Assembly: GCF_902167145.1 (NCBI RefSeq)
Contig: NC_050096.1
Span: 161,819,825 to 161,883,824, forward strand
Direction: 5' to 3'
DNA length: 64,000 bases
DNA from: Zea mays
Lineage: Eukaryota; Streptophyta; Magnoliopsida; Poales; Poaceae
Shown piece after piece: positions 51,101 to 61,374 of this stretch. How positions within the stretch are numbered: position 1 is the stretch's first letter; each line of letters begins with the position of its first letter. Under the pieces are notes generated by a model. It searched no databases and had not been told where the DNA came from. It saw only the letters and a list, made by a program, of their open reading frames with translations. The position numbers and the translations under genes are program-made.

Positions 51101-52624
51101 ATGGTCCACATCGTCGAGCACCATGATTTCATGCCCAAGGACTTCATGGTGGAAGAGGCGGTTGCCTCCTTCACACCGTGGGCCACCAACCTCCCTGCGC
51201 CTGGTGCAGCCACTGTTGTGCACTCTGCGCGGCAGCACACTCCCGCGCAAACATCCAGGGCATCTAGGGCTGCGCCTGGGGCGCTGTCAGCGGCCAGAGA
51301 GCTGCTGCGCCACCCTCCTAGCTCCACGGCCTCGTCGGGGGCCATGAAGCAGTGGCGGGACGATGTTGACCGCCTGCTCGGCATGGCGCACTCTGGCTCA
51401 GCCAGGCCCAGGCCTCGGTCATCCCGGCACCAACACGAGGCATCAGCGTCGGTGCGCTCACCCTCGGTGAGGGCCGCCCTGACTGAGGACCTGCGGGCAG
51501 AGCTCAACCGCAGACGTGCGGGAGAGGACGCTCCAGTCTCCATGGAGAGGTCTAATGACCTGCGGGCAGAACTCAACCGCAGGCGTGCGGGCGAGGATGC
51601 TCGCGTCTCTCTGGAGAGGGCGCGGGAGCACCGACAAAACGTCGAGGGTCGCAACCTCGACTACGACTTCGCTGCGGTTGCACCGCAGACTCCGACGGGC
51701 GCCCGCATCCAGGTGGGTGTCCCATTGGCCGGCGTAGGCTACGCCGCGCTGGCAGATCATCTCCGTGCGGCGACCTGGCCATCCAAGTTCCGGCCACACC
51801 TGCCAGAAAAGTACGACGGTATGTCTAATCCGTCGGAATTCTTACAGGTTTACGTCACCGCCATTACGGTAGCCGGTGGAGACATCGTCGAAATGGCAAC
51901 ATACTTCTATGTTGCCTTGTCTGGGCCGGCCCGGACTTGGCTCATGAACCTTGCCCTAGGATCGATCTACTTCTGGGAAGAGCTCTGCGCGCAGTTCATA
52001 GCGAACTTCGCCAGCGCTTATCAACGACATGGCGTGGAGGCTCACCTCCACGCAGTGAGGCAGGAGCCCGGGGAAACTCTCCGAGCGTTTATCTCCCGCT
52101 TCACCAAGTACGAGGCACTATACCTCGTATTTCTGATGCTTCCATCATCACTGCTTTCCGCCAGGGAGTGTGTGATGAAAAGATGTAGGAAAAGTTAGTC
52201 ACACATGACGTGGAGACTGTCACCACACTCTTCGCTCTGGCCGACAAGTGCGCCAGGGCTGCCGAGGGCCGTGCGTGGCACTCGGCACCATAGACTAGGG
52301 TTGCCCAGATGGGTGGCTCGGGTGCCGTCACCCAAGACAGCAAAAAGAAGAAGAAGAAGAATCGCGGCTCCGAGAGGCCGCCGTCTGCTACTCCGGTCGT
52401 CGCAGCTGCGACTGGGGGCCGAAACGAGCGCAACAAGCGCCCACGGTCGCAGAGGGGTAACAGCGGCTCATGCCCTGTACACCCCAACAGTCGCCACAAC
52501 GCCGCGGAATGTCGCGAGATCATCGAGCTCGCGAAGCGCGTCAGCGAGCGGCGCGAGCAGACCTCCAAGGATGGCTCCCCTCCTCGTCGCAGGCCTGGCG
52601 AGGAAAGGGTCGACGATGGCTAGG
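51101..52624 (+). pseudogene. gag: gag of the deleted element, with stop codons
   Basis: From ATG 51101 (MVHIVEHHDFMPKDF) 366 codons are open to a stop at 52196-52198. The N-terminus is Ala/Arg-rich, with a duplicated ELNRRRAGEDA block; the capsid core reads PEKYDGMSNPSEFLQVYVTA, ARTWLMNLALGSIYFWEELC and GETLRAFISRFTKY. After a frame change the family pattern resumes (VETVTTLFALADKCARAAEGRAW), meets a TAG, then continues with a Lys run and a CCHC-like site (CPVHPNSRHNAAECREI) to 52624. It is non-functional. Confidence 0.82.
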
Positions 52625-52790
52625 TGGCCGCGGGAGAACGGGACCTCGGATATTAGTCGCCCGAGGGGGTCCTGAAGGATGTTTTCACTGGAGACTCCGA
52701 CTTCGGCGATGACAGCTAGCCGAGCTACCGGGGAGACTCCATCCTTCCTGGTCTCCGGGACCGAAACTTGCCTTTCCCTGGAAATCCTTA

Positions 52791-52969
52791 TGGGCTCCCC
52801 ACGGGCCCGGTCTTTTGATGAATCTATGCAGGAACAGTTGCAGCGTAAGGGCATGGACTTCATTGACGAACGCAGATGGCAAACAACGATCCGAAATGCA
52901 CGATACAACCAGGCACTCAGGAGCTACCACCAACTATTCGTGCATAGTAGGGAGCTCGGGGTCGGGGAC
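52791..52969 (+). pseudogene. integrase C-terminal fragment
   Basis: Reads GSPRARSFDESMQEQL, then WQTTIRNARYNQALRSYHQ and VHSRELGVGD, the segment after the integrase core in Tat-type pol (compare SARYQQSLRRYHARGVRSRD in the Huck-like pol). The left edge is the deletion joint with gag spacer DNA; the right edge is the Tekay-type insertion, just after VGD. Confidence 0.78.
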
Positions 52970-55900
52970 TGTAACACCCACTTTGTAATTTGCTAGAAAG
53001 AATACCAATAGAGAAAACAATTTCTCCTTATGTGGATTTAACCTGTGTGCATCATCACATGTGAACACCATGTCCAAGAACAATTAATAAAAAGATATGC
53101 TACTAAATCCTTGCATCATGCTGAATATTTTATTTGTGGTGTGCATTTTGTAACAAGAAAATATTAAAGACCAAAAAGGGAAAATTAAATCCTAAAAGAA
53201 ATTCTTGAATCTAGAAAAGAGAAAGTAATAATAAAAAAAATGGTGAGGATAAAAATAAGTAAATGAAAATATACTATTCCAACATTAGAGTGTGAATTTG
53301 TATAATGGACTCAAAGGATAAATTCACATTCAAATTCAAATTTGAATTCAAAACAATTAAAGAAAACAGGAAAAAAAAAAGAAAAACAGAACTATTCCAG
53401 AATGGGCCAGCTACCACCTATTCGGCCCATGTGGCCAATCCCTCCGCGCCAGCCCATCTAAACGTGATCAGCCACGCCAACCCCACACTGGCGGGTAGGC
53501 CCCACCTACCAGCCGGTTGCCGCTCGCACTCGCGCCGCGCTATGTGTCTCACCGTCTGGTGGGGCCCTTTAGACAGCACCCACGCGTCCCACTCCACTCA
53601 CCTCCCGGCGGACCCCACACTCCAGGGTCATCCTCCAGCTCGCGGTAGAAGCAACGACTCCCTGGTCGCTCGCCGGAATTCGCGCAACAACCTTCGTCGC
53701 GCACCCTTGGAATCCGCTGGCTTTTCCTGGCGCATATAAAACTTGGGGAAGGGCCCTCGGCCGTGCTCGCCATGTTCCAAATCACCGAAAACCTAGCCGC
53801 CATCGCCTACTGAGAGCCTCGCCGGTGAGAGAGAGAGAGATTCGCGCCACCGCCAGGGATAGCCGTCGCTGGGGGGGGGGTCTCTGCTCTCGGAGTTGGC
53901 TTTTGGAGTATTGTCTTCGCCTGGGGAAGCCGTATGTGCCAAGCAATTGGGTCGTGTGGTTGTGGAGCAACGTCAATTTCTCGCCGTCGACCAGAATCCT
54001 CCGCGGATCCCCTTCTTCCGTGACTGGGTACTTCATCGGCATCAGTGGCGGTATGTAGTGCATCCATGAATACGCTTTAACCTCCGCTTCGATTAGACGC
54101 TATCAGACCTAGGTATAGTCTCGGTGGGTGCGGCCGTACCATGTCACCAGTGTGATCCGCCGCCATGCGGGCATGGCGCCTCTATCTGTAGCGTGGGGAC
54201 AGGGCGGCGCCGCCTCGGGCGCACTGGGCACGGCCAGCGATTGGGAACCGCTGATCGCTGCGTGGACGACTACGATTAGAAGTTGGGCCTATTCGTCTGA
54301 ATTGCATCGGGACCGTTCAAATTAGATCTGATGGACGGGTGTAGATCGCATATCATGAAATTCTAACTGTTGATCCCCGATCCAACGCTCACTGTGGGTA
54401 CCGGTTCGCATAGGCTTAGGTTTAATCTGGCACGCCCGTGTCTAATCCAACGGCTCAGATTGCACCGTACCCCTTCGTGGGTATCTTTTGCAAAAGAGAC
54501 CTCCTGTTTTCGTGGAAACAACCCGCCGTCCAGAGCAACAGTGCTCTGAGTCTCGGGTTATTTGTTAAACAGCCCCCTGGCATTTCCAGAAATTGAGGCC
54601 CAGTCCAGAGCTTATTTAAACTGTACAAATGAATTAGAAATTGAATATTTAATAGAAAAAAATAATTGCTAGAACTTCAATAATTCATAGAAAATTCATA
54701 CTAACTCCAAATCACTCCATTCCAGTTCCTAAAATTTTGTAATTTTATTCTCTATCACCTAGAGCCTCTGTTATGTCATGAAAACAGTAAGAAATTTATT
54801 TATCACTTAATCCTATTTAAAGCACATAAAACCCTTGAAAATCCATAACTTAAATCCTATAACTCCAAAAATTATGATTCCTGTTCCTAGGATTCTATTT
54901 TAATATGTAGATTATTACTGTGTATTTTGTTTATATGTTTGGTGTAATGTTAATTTCTCTATATACACTGTGCTTGTTTGTATTGTGGCGAGTAGAAGAG
55001 CCCGTTGCCGAGGATCCTGGTGAGCAGCAGATTGAAGTAGCTGAGCAGGAGCTCATTGAAGGCAAGTTGTGCCCTTGACCACTTTTTACCCAATAATGTT
55101 CTTTAATATCACTTACCCATGCATAGGTTAATTTTGATGGGACCCAATAGGTCACCCTAGATTGTTTATCTCATTACCTTGTTTACCCCTGAATCACTTG
55201 GGTAGTTTGCTATTGCTTTATATGGTTTTGGGATAATCATTTATTACCTCTATGTTCCAATTCTTGTTGTTATTCTGTTTATGTTCATGTTGTTATCATT
55301 ACTGTTAATTGGAACATAGAGCTTAACTTGAGAACCACGTGCCACCACAAGGGTTTAATGGGACGCCCTTGGCTGATTAACTAGGAAAGCTAGTGGAAGA
55401 CTACCTTACCCGAAAGGGGCAAGGGCAGTAGGGGAGAGGTCAGTGCGGGGAGGTCCCTGGTTGATTTTGCTGCGATGGCGGTCAGCCAGGAACCCTGTAC
55501 TGGATCTTCCCATAAACTGTAGCGGGTTTTCGGAAGCTAGTGGAACTTTGTAAAGGCCTCGTAGTGTTGCCCTGCCGCGCTTCCTAGGTAGAGGTGTATG
55601 GGATTCATGACCCCTTGGCAGATGGGTAACATGACTTGTGGGTAAAGGGTACAACCTCTGCAGAGTGTAAAACTGGTATACTAGCCGAGCTCACGGTCAT
55701 GAGCAGCTCAGGACTCTCTGATGTTTAAATTATGGAACTTAAATTCAATTTTGTCATTTGCATTGCATGGGTTTATTATTAATTTTGTTCTATTATTTAT
55801 TAAGGTTTGGTATTTACTTACACTTAGTAACTGCTAATAAAATTTTGACCAACTACTTAAAAGCAATGCTCAGCTTTAACCCCTATCATTGATCAGCCTT

Positions 55901-56280
55901 ACACTTCACATGAGCTCCCACCTTTGGTGAGTTCATGTCACATTATTCCCCACAACTTGTTGAGCGATGATCATGTGTGAGCTCACCCTTGCTGTCTCAT
56001 ACCCCCCCCCCCACAGGAGATGATCAGGTGGTTCAGGAGGAGCCGCCTAACACTGAGGAGTTCGATCTGATCTAGGTGGCGTTTCCCAGTCGACATTGGC
56101 GCCGACGATCCTTAGTTCGTTTTATCTTTATTATGTTATTTTGTAATAAGTCTTCCGCTATGTAATAAATTCTCTGATGATTTATGACATTTATCTCTAT
56201 ACACTCTGTTATTATATATGTTGTCTTTTGGCGCATGTATGAGATGCACCCGGCTTTGTCCTTTAAAACCGGGTGTTACA
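52970..56280 (+). repeat. 5' LTR of the young Tekay-type element, 3.3 kb
   Basis: 3311 bp from TGTAACACCCACTTTG to AACCGGGTGTTACA. U3 is about 770 bp; the rest is R-U5. It has poly-A, (GA)7 and G10 tracts that differ in length from the 3' LTR. Internal open frames are identical in both copies and resemble no protein. Confidence 0.94.
53735..53741 (+). promoter_or_regulatory. TATA box of the Tekay-type LTR
   Basis: TATAAAA in GCGCATATAAAACTTGGGG, about 765 bp into the LTR. The copy in the 3' LTR near 62139 is unchanged. Confidence 0.68.
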
Positions 56281-56284
56281 GAAG

Positions 56285-56296
56285 TGGTATCAGAGG
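56285..56296 (+). other. primer binding site, initiator tRNA-Met type
   Basis: TGGTATCAGAGG starts four bases after the LTR end. It matches the tRNA-Met site TGGTATCAGAGC at 11 of 12 positions. Confidence 0.88.
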
Positions 56297-56778
56297 AATG
56301 TTGACTGTAGGACGAAACCTAGATAGAAATGGACAAAACCTTTACCTACTTATCTTATTCTGATTCATTCTATACTTACCTTACTCTGATTCATTCTATA
56401 CTTATCTTGATTCTGTCTCACCTTTTGCTGTTCTACTCGGATCATTCTTACCTTTTCTACTCTGAGACAAGACGGATTTCAAACCTTGGAATCCCTACCC
56501 CTATGACATTCTTAAGAGTTAGGGAACCCGAAACAAAAGTTAAAACTATTTTCTTAAAAAAAAATGTTGGTTGATTGTGCTGATGCTAAATGTCTGATTT
56601 GCTTCTTTGATTGATTGAATTATTATAGATGGACATCTTAGCATGTACCAACATAAGGTATTGAATTAGCTATAGTAGGTGAAATATTAATCTGCTTAGC
56701 TAATAAATCCCCCAAAGTAACACGATTGTAATTACTGCCTTGTCTACTGCTCTTTCTTACCATATGTATCTAACTCAG
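56297..56778 (+). other. leader between primer site and gag
   Basis: 480 bases without a convincing ORF. Unlike the left chromovirus there is no ORF0. A duplicated CTTA(T/C)(C/T)TTACTCTGATTCATTCTATACTT-like segment lies near 56340-56405. Confidence 0.5.
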
Positions 56779-58500
56779 ATGGTCAATACCAGGAGGGGTG
56801 GTGGAATTGATTTGCCTCCTAACCGACACACTCGAAGAATTTATAGACAACCTCAGCCGCAGCCTGCAGAGATGAATCCCCCTAATCCTCCACCAGGCGG
56901 AGTTGACCCACTGGTTGCTGCTCAGATGGCGGTGATGCAGCAAATGGCGGACACTATGGCTGATATGCGTGCCCAGATGCAGCAAGAACGCCAAGAGATG
57001 CGTCAGGAAAGAGAAGACATACGCCAGGAGTTGCGCCAGGAGAGAGATGAGTTACGCCAAGAAAGGAGGGCGCAACAACAGCAACTGCAGCAACAAATGC
57101 AACAACAGCAACAACAGCAACAAGTGCCACTGCCTCCTCCACCACCACCGGTTCCACCTCGTGATAAGCACCGGGAGTTTATGAGTCATAAGCCACCTAC
57201 ATTCGCTAGCTCACCTGATCCACTGGACGCGGATGATTGGCTGAAGTCAATTGAGAAGATGCTGAATATTGCACAATGCACTGATCGGGAGAAGGTCTTA
57301 TATGCTTCTGGACGTCTGACTGGTCCTGCTGTTGACTGGTGGGATTCTTATACTGCTGCCCATGATGCTGCGGATACTATTACCTGGGCAGAATTCAGTA
57401 CACAATTCAGGAACTACCATATTCCCGCTGGTATGATAAAGATCAAGAAGAAGGAATTTCTGTCGCTGAAGCAAGGAAGTATGTCAGTCAGCGAGTACCG
57501 CGACAAGTTTATTCAGTTATCCAGATATGCCCCTGAAGAAGTTGCTGAAGACGAGAGAAAGCAGGAGCATTTCATTGAAGGACTTAATGGACCATTGCAG
57601 TATGCTCTTGTGGCACACACATTTCCATCATTTCAGAGGCTGCTTGATAAGGCACTGGCTATTGAACACAAGCGTGTTCAACTGGGAGATTTGAAGAGAA
57701 AGGCAATATCTCAAGGACAAGGAAGCAGCAGTGTTCGTCCTCGCTACAGTTCACCACAGGGTACACCGACTCGACCAGGAGGACCACGCCCAGTTCAGCA
57801 GTCACCACTGAGGACTCCACCTCCTCGGCAGGCTACCCCTACTGGCACCCCGACGAAGTTTGCAGGACAGAGTCCGGGCACTCAATGTTTCAAGTGTGGG
57901 AAGATGGGTCATTATGCAAATGTCTGCCCACAGAGGATTGCTACTACTCCAGTTCAGAACAGGCAGCAAACTCCAGGAACTGGCAAGGGATATTCTATTG
58001 CCAAAGTTAATCAAGTCAGCGTTGATGCTACTCCGGATGGAGGGGACCTCGTACTTGGTATGTTTTATGTTAATGCAATTCCTGCAACCATATTATTTGA
58101 TTCTGGTGCTACACATTCATTCATGTCTGCTAGATATGCCAACACAAATGAAATACCACTGCTAAACATGAGAAAACCCCTGATAGTAATTACACCTAAA
58201 GGGCCTGTTGAGGCGAACCAAATGACACGTAGATTGACATTAACCATTATGGGTAGAGAATTTGGAGCTACCGCTATAATATTGGAGTCAAACAGTATAG
58301 ATTTGATCCTTGGTATGTCATGGCTAAGAAAGGCAAAGGCCGTTATAGCATGTGGTGGAGGTACCGTAGAACTCACTACTACTAAGGGAGAAAGGTTTCA
58401 AGTTAATATTACAGTAACCTCCTCACCCATGCGTGCAATGTTCTTTATACCGAAGGAGTTTGTTGGTGACAACATCCGGGTGGTTAGAGATTTTCCCTGA
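56779..58500 (+). CDS. gag: gag-protease of the Tekay-type element
   Basis: I choose ATG 56779 ([16 protein letters not shown]), the usual start in this clade; the frame is open 13 codons further up. Residues 60-120 form an E/Q/R-rich coiled coil ending in a glutamine run; then a proline run and the capsid core ([42 protein letters not shown]). CCHC zinc knuckle [14 protein letters not shown] near 57889-57930; aspartic protease [12 protein letters not shown] and LILGMSWL. The frame ends prematurely at TGA 58498-58500 at the protease-RT junction because of a short deletion. Gag and protease themselves look intact. Confidence 0.88.
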   Translation: MVNTRRGGGIDLPPNRHTRRIYRQPQPQPAEMNPPNPPPGGVDPLVAAQMAVMQQMADTMADMRAQMQQERQEMRQEREDIRQELRQERDELRQERRAQQQQLQQQMQQQQQQQQVPLPPPPPPVPPRDKHREFMSHKPPTFASSPDPLDADDWLKSIEKMLNIAQCTDREKVLYASGRLTGPAVDWWDSYTAAHDAADTITWAEFSTQFRNYHIPAGMIKIKKKEFLSLKQGSMSVSEYRDKFIQLSRYAPEEVAEDERKQEHFIEGLNGPLQYALVAHTFPSFQRLLDKALAIEHKRVQLGDLKRKAISQGQGSSSVRPRYSSPQGTPTRPGGPRPVQQSPLRTPPPRQATPTGTPTKFAGQSPGTQCFKCGKMGHYANVCPQRIATTPVQNRQQTPGTGKGYSIAKVNQVSVDATPDGGDLVLGMFYVNAIPATILFDSGATHSFMSARYANTNEIPLLNMRKPLIVITPKGPVEANQMTRRLTLTIMGREFGATAIILESNSIDLILGMSWLRKAKAVIACGGGTVELTTTKGERFQVNITVTSSPMRAMFFIPKEFVGDNIRVVRDFP

Positions 58501-61336
58501 GAGAGAAGTCGAGTTTGTTATTGATCTCTTACCTGGAACCGCCCCTATTTCTAAACGACCATATAGAATGTCCGTAGAGGAGTTGAAGGAACTTAAGAAG
58601 CAGTTAACTGAGTTACAAGGGGCTGGGTACATTCGTCCGAGTTCCTCACCTTGGGGAGCACCGATCTTGTTTGTACAGAAGAAGGATGGATCGCAGCGGA
58701 TGTGTGTGGATTATAGATCTCTTAATGATGTTACAGTGAAGAACAAGTATCCGTTGCCCCGTATTGAGGATTTATTTGATCAAATGAGAGGTGCAAGAGT
58801 ATTTTCGAAGATTGATCTCCGATCGGGATACCATCAGATGAGGATTAGGCCATCGGATATTCCCAAGACGGCTTTCTCGACTCGATATGGATTGTATGAG
58901 TTCACTGTTATGTCGTTTGGATTAACTAATGCGCCAGCTTATTTTATGAACTTGATGAATAAGGTGTTTATGGAGTATTTGGACAGATTCGTCGTGGTAT
59001 TCATCGACGATATTCTTATCTATTCTAAGAGTGATAGTGATCACGAGGAACATCTAAGGATGGTGCTACAGAAGCTACGAGATAATCAACTCTATGCCAA
59101 GTTCAGCAAGTGCGAGTTTTGGATTGGCGAGGTGCCATTTCTTGGTCATATTATTTCTAATGGAGGAATTTCAGTGGATCCTGCTAAAGTTAAGGAGATA
59201 ATGGAGTGGAGAGTACCCACTACAGTTACTGAGATTCGGAGTTTCTTGGGATTAGCAGGATATTATCGGAGATTTATTGAAGGATTTTCTAAGATCGCTA
59301 AGCCTATGACCTCGCTTTTGGAGAAAGGAAAAGAATTTAAGTGGGACGAGAAGTGTCAAGACAGCTTTGATCTATTGAAGAAGAGGTTGATGTCGCCACC
59401 AGTATTGGTTATGCCAGACCTACAGAAAGGATTTGATATCTATTGCGATGCATGTGGCCAAGGCTTAGGATGTGTGCTCATGCAAGAAGGACATGTGATT
59501 GCCTATGCATCTCGTCAGTTGCGGAAGCATGAACTGAACTACCCCACTCATGACTTGGAACTAGCAGCAGTTGTGCATGCACTTAAGATTTGGAGACACT
59601 ACATTATGGGGACTATGTGCCAAGTATATACGGATCATAAGAGTTTGAAGTATATACTCACTCAGAAGGATCTCAACCTTAGGCAACGCCGTTGGTTGGA
59701 GCTTATTAAGGATTATGATTTGGAAATTCACTATCACCCGGGCAAGGCAAATTTGGTTGCAGATGCCTTGAGTCGAAAGGAGCATGTTCATTCAGCTATT
59801 GTTGCCCAGCTACCCGATGAGATTGTTGAGGATTTCAGGAGACTTAACCTGGGGATAGTTGCTCACACAGAAGGAGTTACTATTGATGTGGAACCTACTT
59901 TGGAGCAAGAGATCCGTAAAGGACAAATTGGTGATGCTAAGATACAAGAGATCAAGGATCTGATTACTGAGGGTCGAGGTCCAGAATTCACGGAGGATGA
60001 GCAAGGCATGGTATGGATCAAGAACAGGATGTGTGTTCCTGATATTAAAAGCCTTCGAGAGACTATATTGAAGGAGGCCCATGACTCGGATTATTCTATT
60101 CATCCTGGTAGTACCAAGATGTATCAGGATCTAAAGCGGAAGTATTGGTGGTATGGATTGAAAAGAGATGTGGCTGCACATGTGGCTATGTGCGATGTGT
60201 GTCAAAGAGTTAAGGCTGAACACTAGAGGCCAGCTGGACTACTGCATCCACTGAAGACACCCGAGTGGAAATGGGAAGAGATTGGTATGGATTTTATTAC
60301 TGGATTGCCTCGCACCCAGAAAGGATATGATGCTATATGGGTGATTGTGGATAGATTGACTAAAGTGGCTCACTTTATTCCTGTGAAGACTACATATAAA
60401 GGTTCTCAGCTAGCAGAGTTATATAGGGCTCGGACTGTGTGTTTACATGGAGTGCCAAAGAAGATTATGTCTGATCGAGGTTCACAGTTTACCTCAAGAT
60501 TTTGGAGAAGCTTTCATGAGAATATGAATACGAAGTTGAATTTCAGTACAGCTTATCACCCTCAGACTGATGGACAGACTGAAAGGACTAATCAAGTATT
60601 GGAAGATATGTTGAGAGCATGTGCCCTTCAGCATGGAGGAAGTTGGGATAAAAGTCTGCCTTATGCTGAGTTCTCATATAATAATAGTTATCAGGCCAGT
60701 CTGAAGATGTCACCTTTTGAAGCTTTATATGGGAGGAAGTGCAGGACTCCTTTGTATTGGGATCAGACTGGAGAGAGACAGTTCTTTGGGCCTGAATTGA
60801 TTCAAGAAGCAGAAGAACAAGTCCGTATAATTCGAGAGAATTTGAGGGTGGCTCAAACCAGGCAAAAGAGTTATGCTGATAATAGAAGAAGGCCACTGGA
60901 ATTCGAAGAAGGAGATTATGTATACCTCAAGGTGTCACCAATGCGTGGAATGAGGAGATTTAAAGTTAAGGGCAAATTGTCCCCTCGCTACATTGGACCA
61001 TTCTTGATCTTTAGAAGAGTTGGGGAGATGGCATACCAACTTGAGTTACCTGCTAGTCTATCGGATGTGCAAAATGTATTCCACGTATCTCAACTGAAGA
61101 AGTGTCTCCGTGTCCCTGAGGAACAGTTACCGATGGAAGAGCTCAGTGTTCAGGGTGATTTGACTTACACGGAGTATCCTATCAAGATTTTGGATACATT
61201 GACTCGAGTTACAAGAAATAAGGTGATAAAGATGTGCAAAGTCCAATGGAGTCACCACGGCGAAGATGAAGCAACTTGGGAAAGAGAAGAAGAGCTTCGT
61301 ATAGATTTTCCCCACCTTTTCTCTAGTTCTTCTTAA
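58501..61336 (+). pseudogene. pol: pol of the Tekay-type element, broken
   Basis: The RT frame is open from 58433 but differs from the gag frame, because about a dozen residues usual between the DFP of the junction and [13 protein letters not shown] are missing. RT has [11 protein letters not shown] and FIDDILIYS; RNase H has [15 protein letters not shown] and [10 protein letters not shown]; the integrase zinc finger ends [11 protein letters not shown] followed by TAG 60224-60226. The same frame then gives the integrase core (MDFITGLPR, SDRGSQFTS, TDGQTERTN) and a chromodomain-like tail (KVIKMCKVQWSHHGEDEATW) to the stop at 61336. It could not yield active polymerase. Confidence 0.9.
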
Positions 61337-61359
61337 ATCTCGAGGACGAGATTATTTTT

Positions 61360-61372
61360 AAGGGGGGTAGGA
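61360..61372 (+). other. polypurine tract of the Tekay-type element
   Basis: AAGGGGGGTAGGA just before the 3' LTR start at 61375. Confidence 0.8.
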
Positions 61373-61374
61373 TT

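Larger units (their letters stand above)
49871..52969 (+). mobile_element. internally deleted gypsy element, left part
   Basis: Plus-strand element: 5' LTR, primer site, a gag with stop codons, then directly the C-terminal end of integrase. Protease, RT, RNase H and most of integrase are missing. The right part is displaced by the Tekay-type insertion at 52970 and must lie past base 64000. Gag and integrase style match the same broad lineage as the Grande- and Huck-like elements. Confidence 0.8.

Noticed and set aside
53305..54325. ORFs repeated at 61837-62726
   Set aside because: Both sets are in the two LTR copies of one element; being identical reflects recent insertion, not conservation of protein.
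60224..60226. TAG in the Tekay-type pol as a programmed readthrough site
   Set aside because: It falls just after the integrase zinc finger, not at a protein border, and the family normally has a sense codon; nonsense mutation is simpler.
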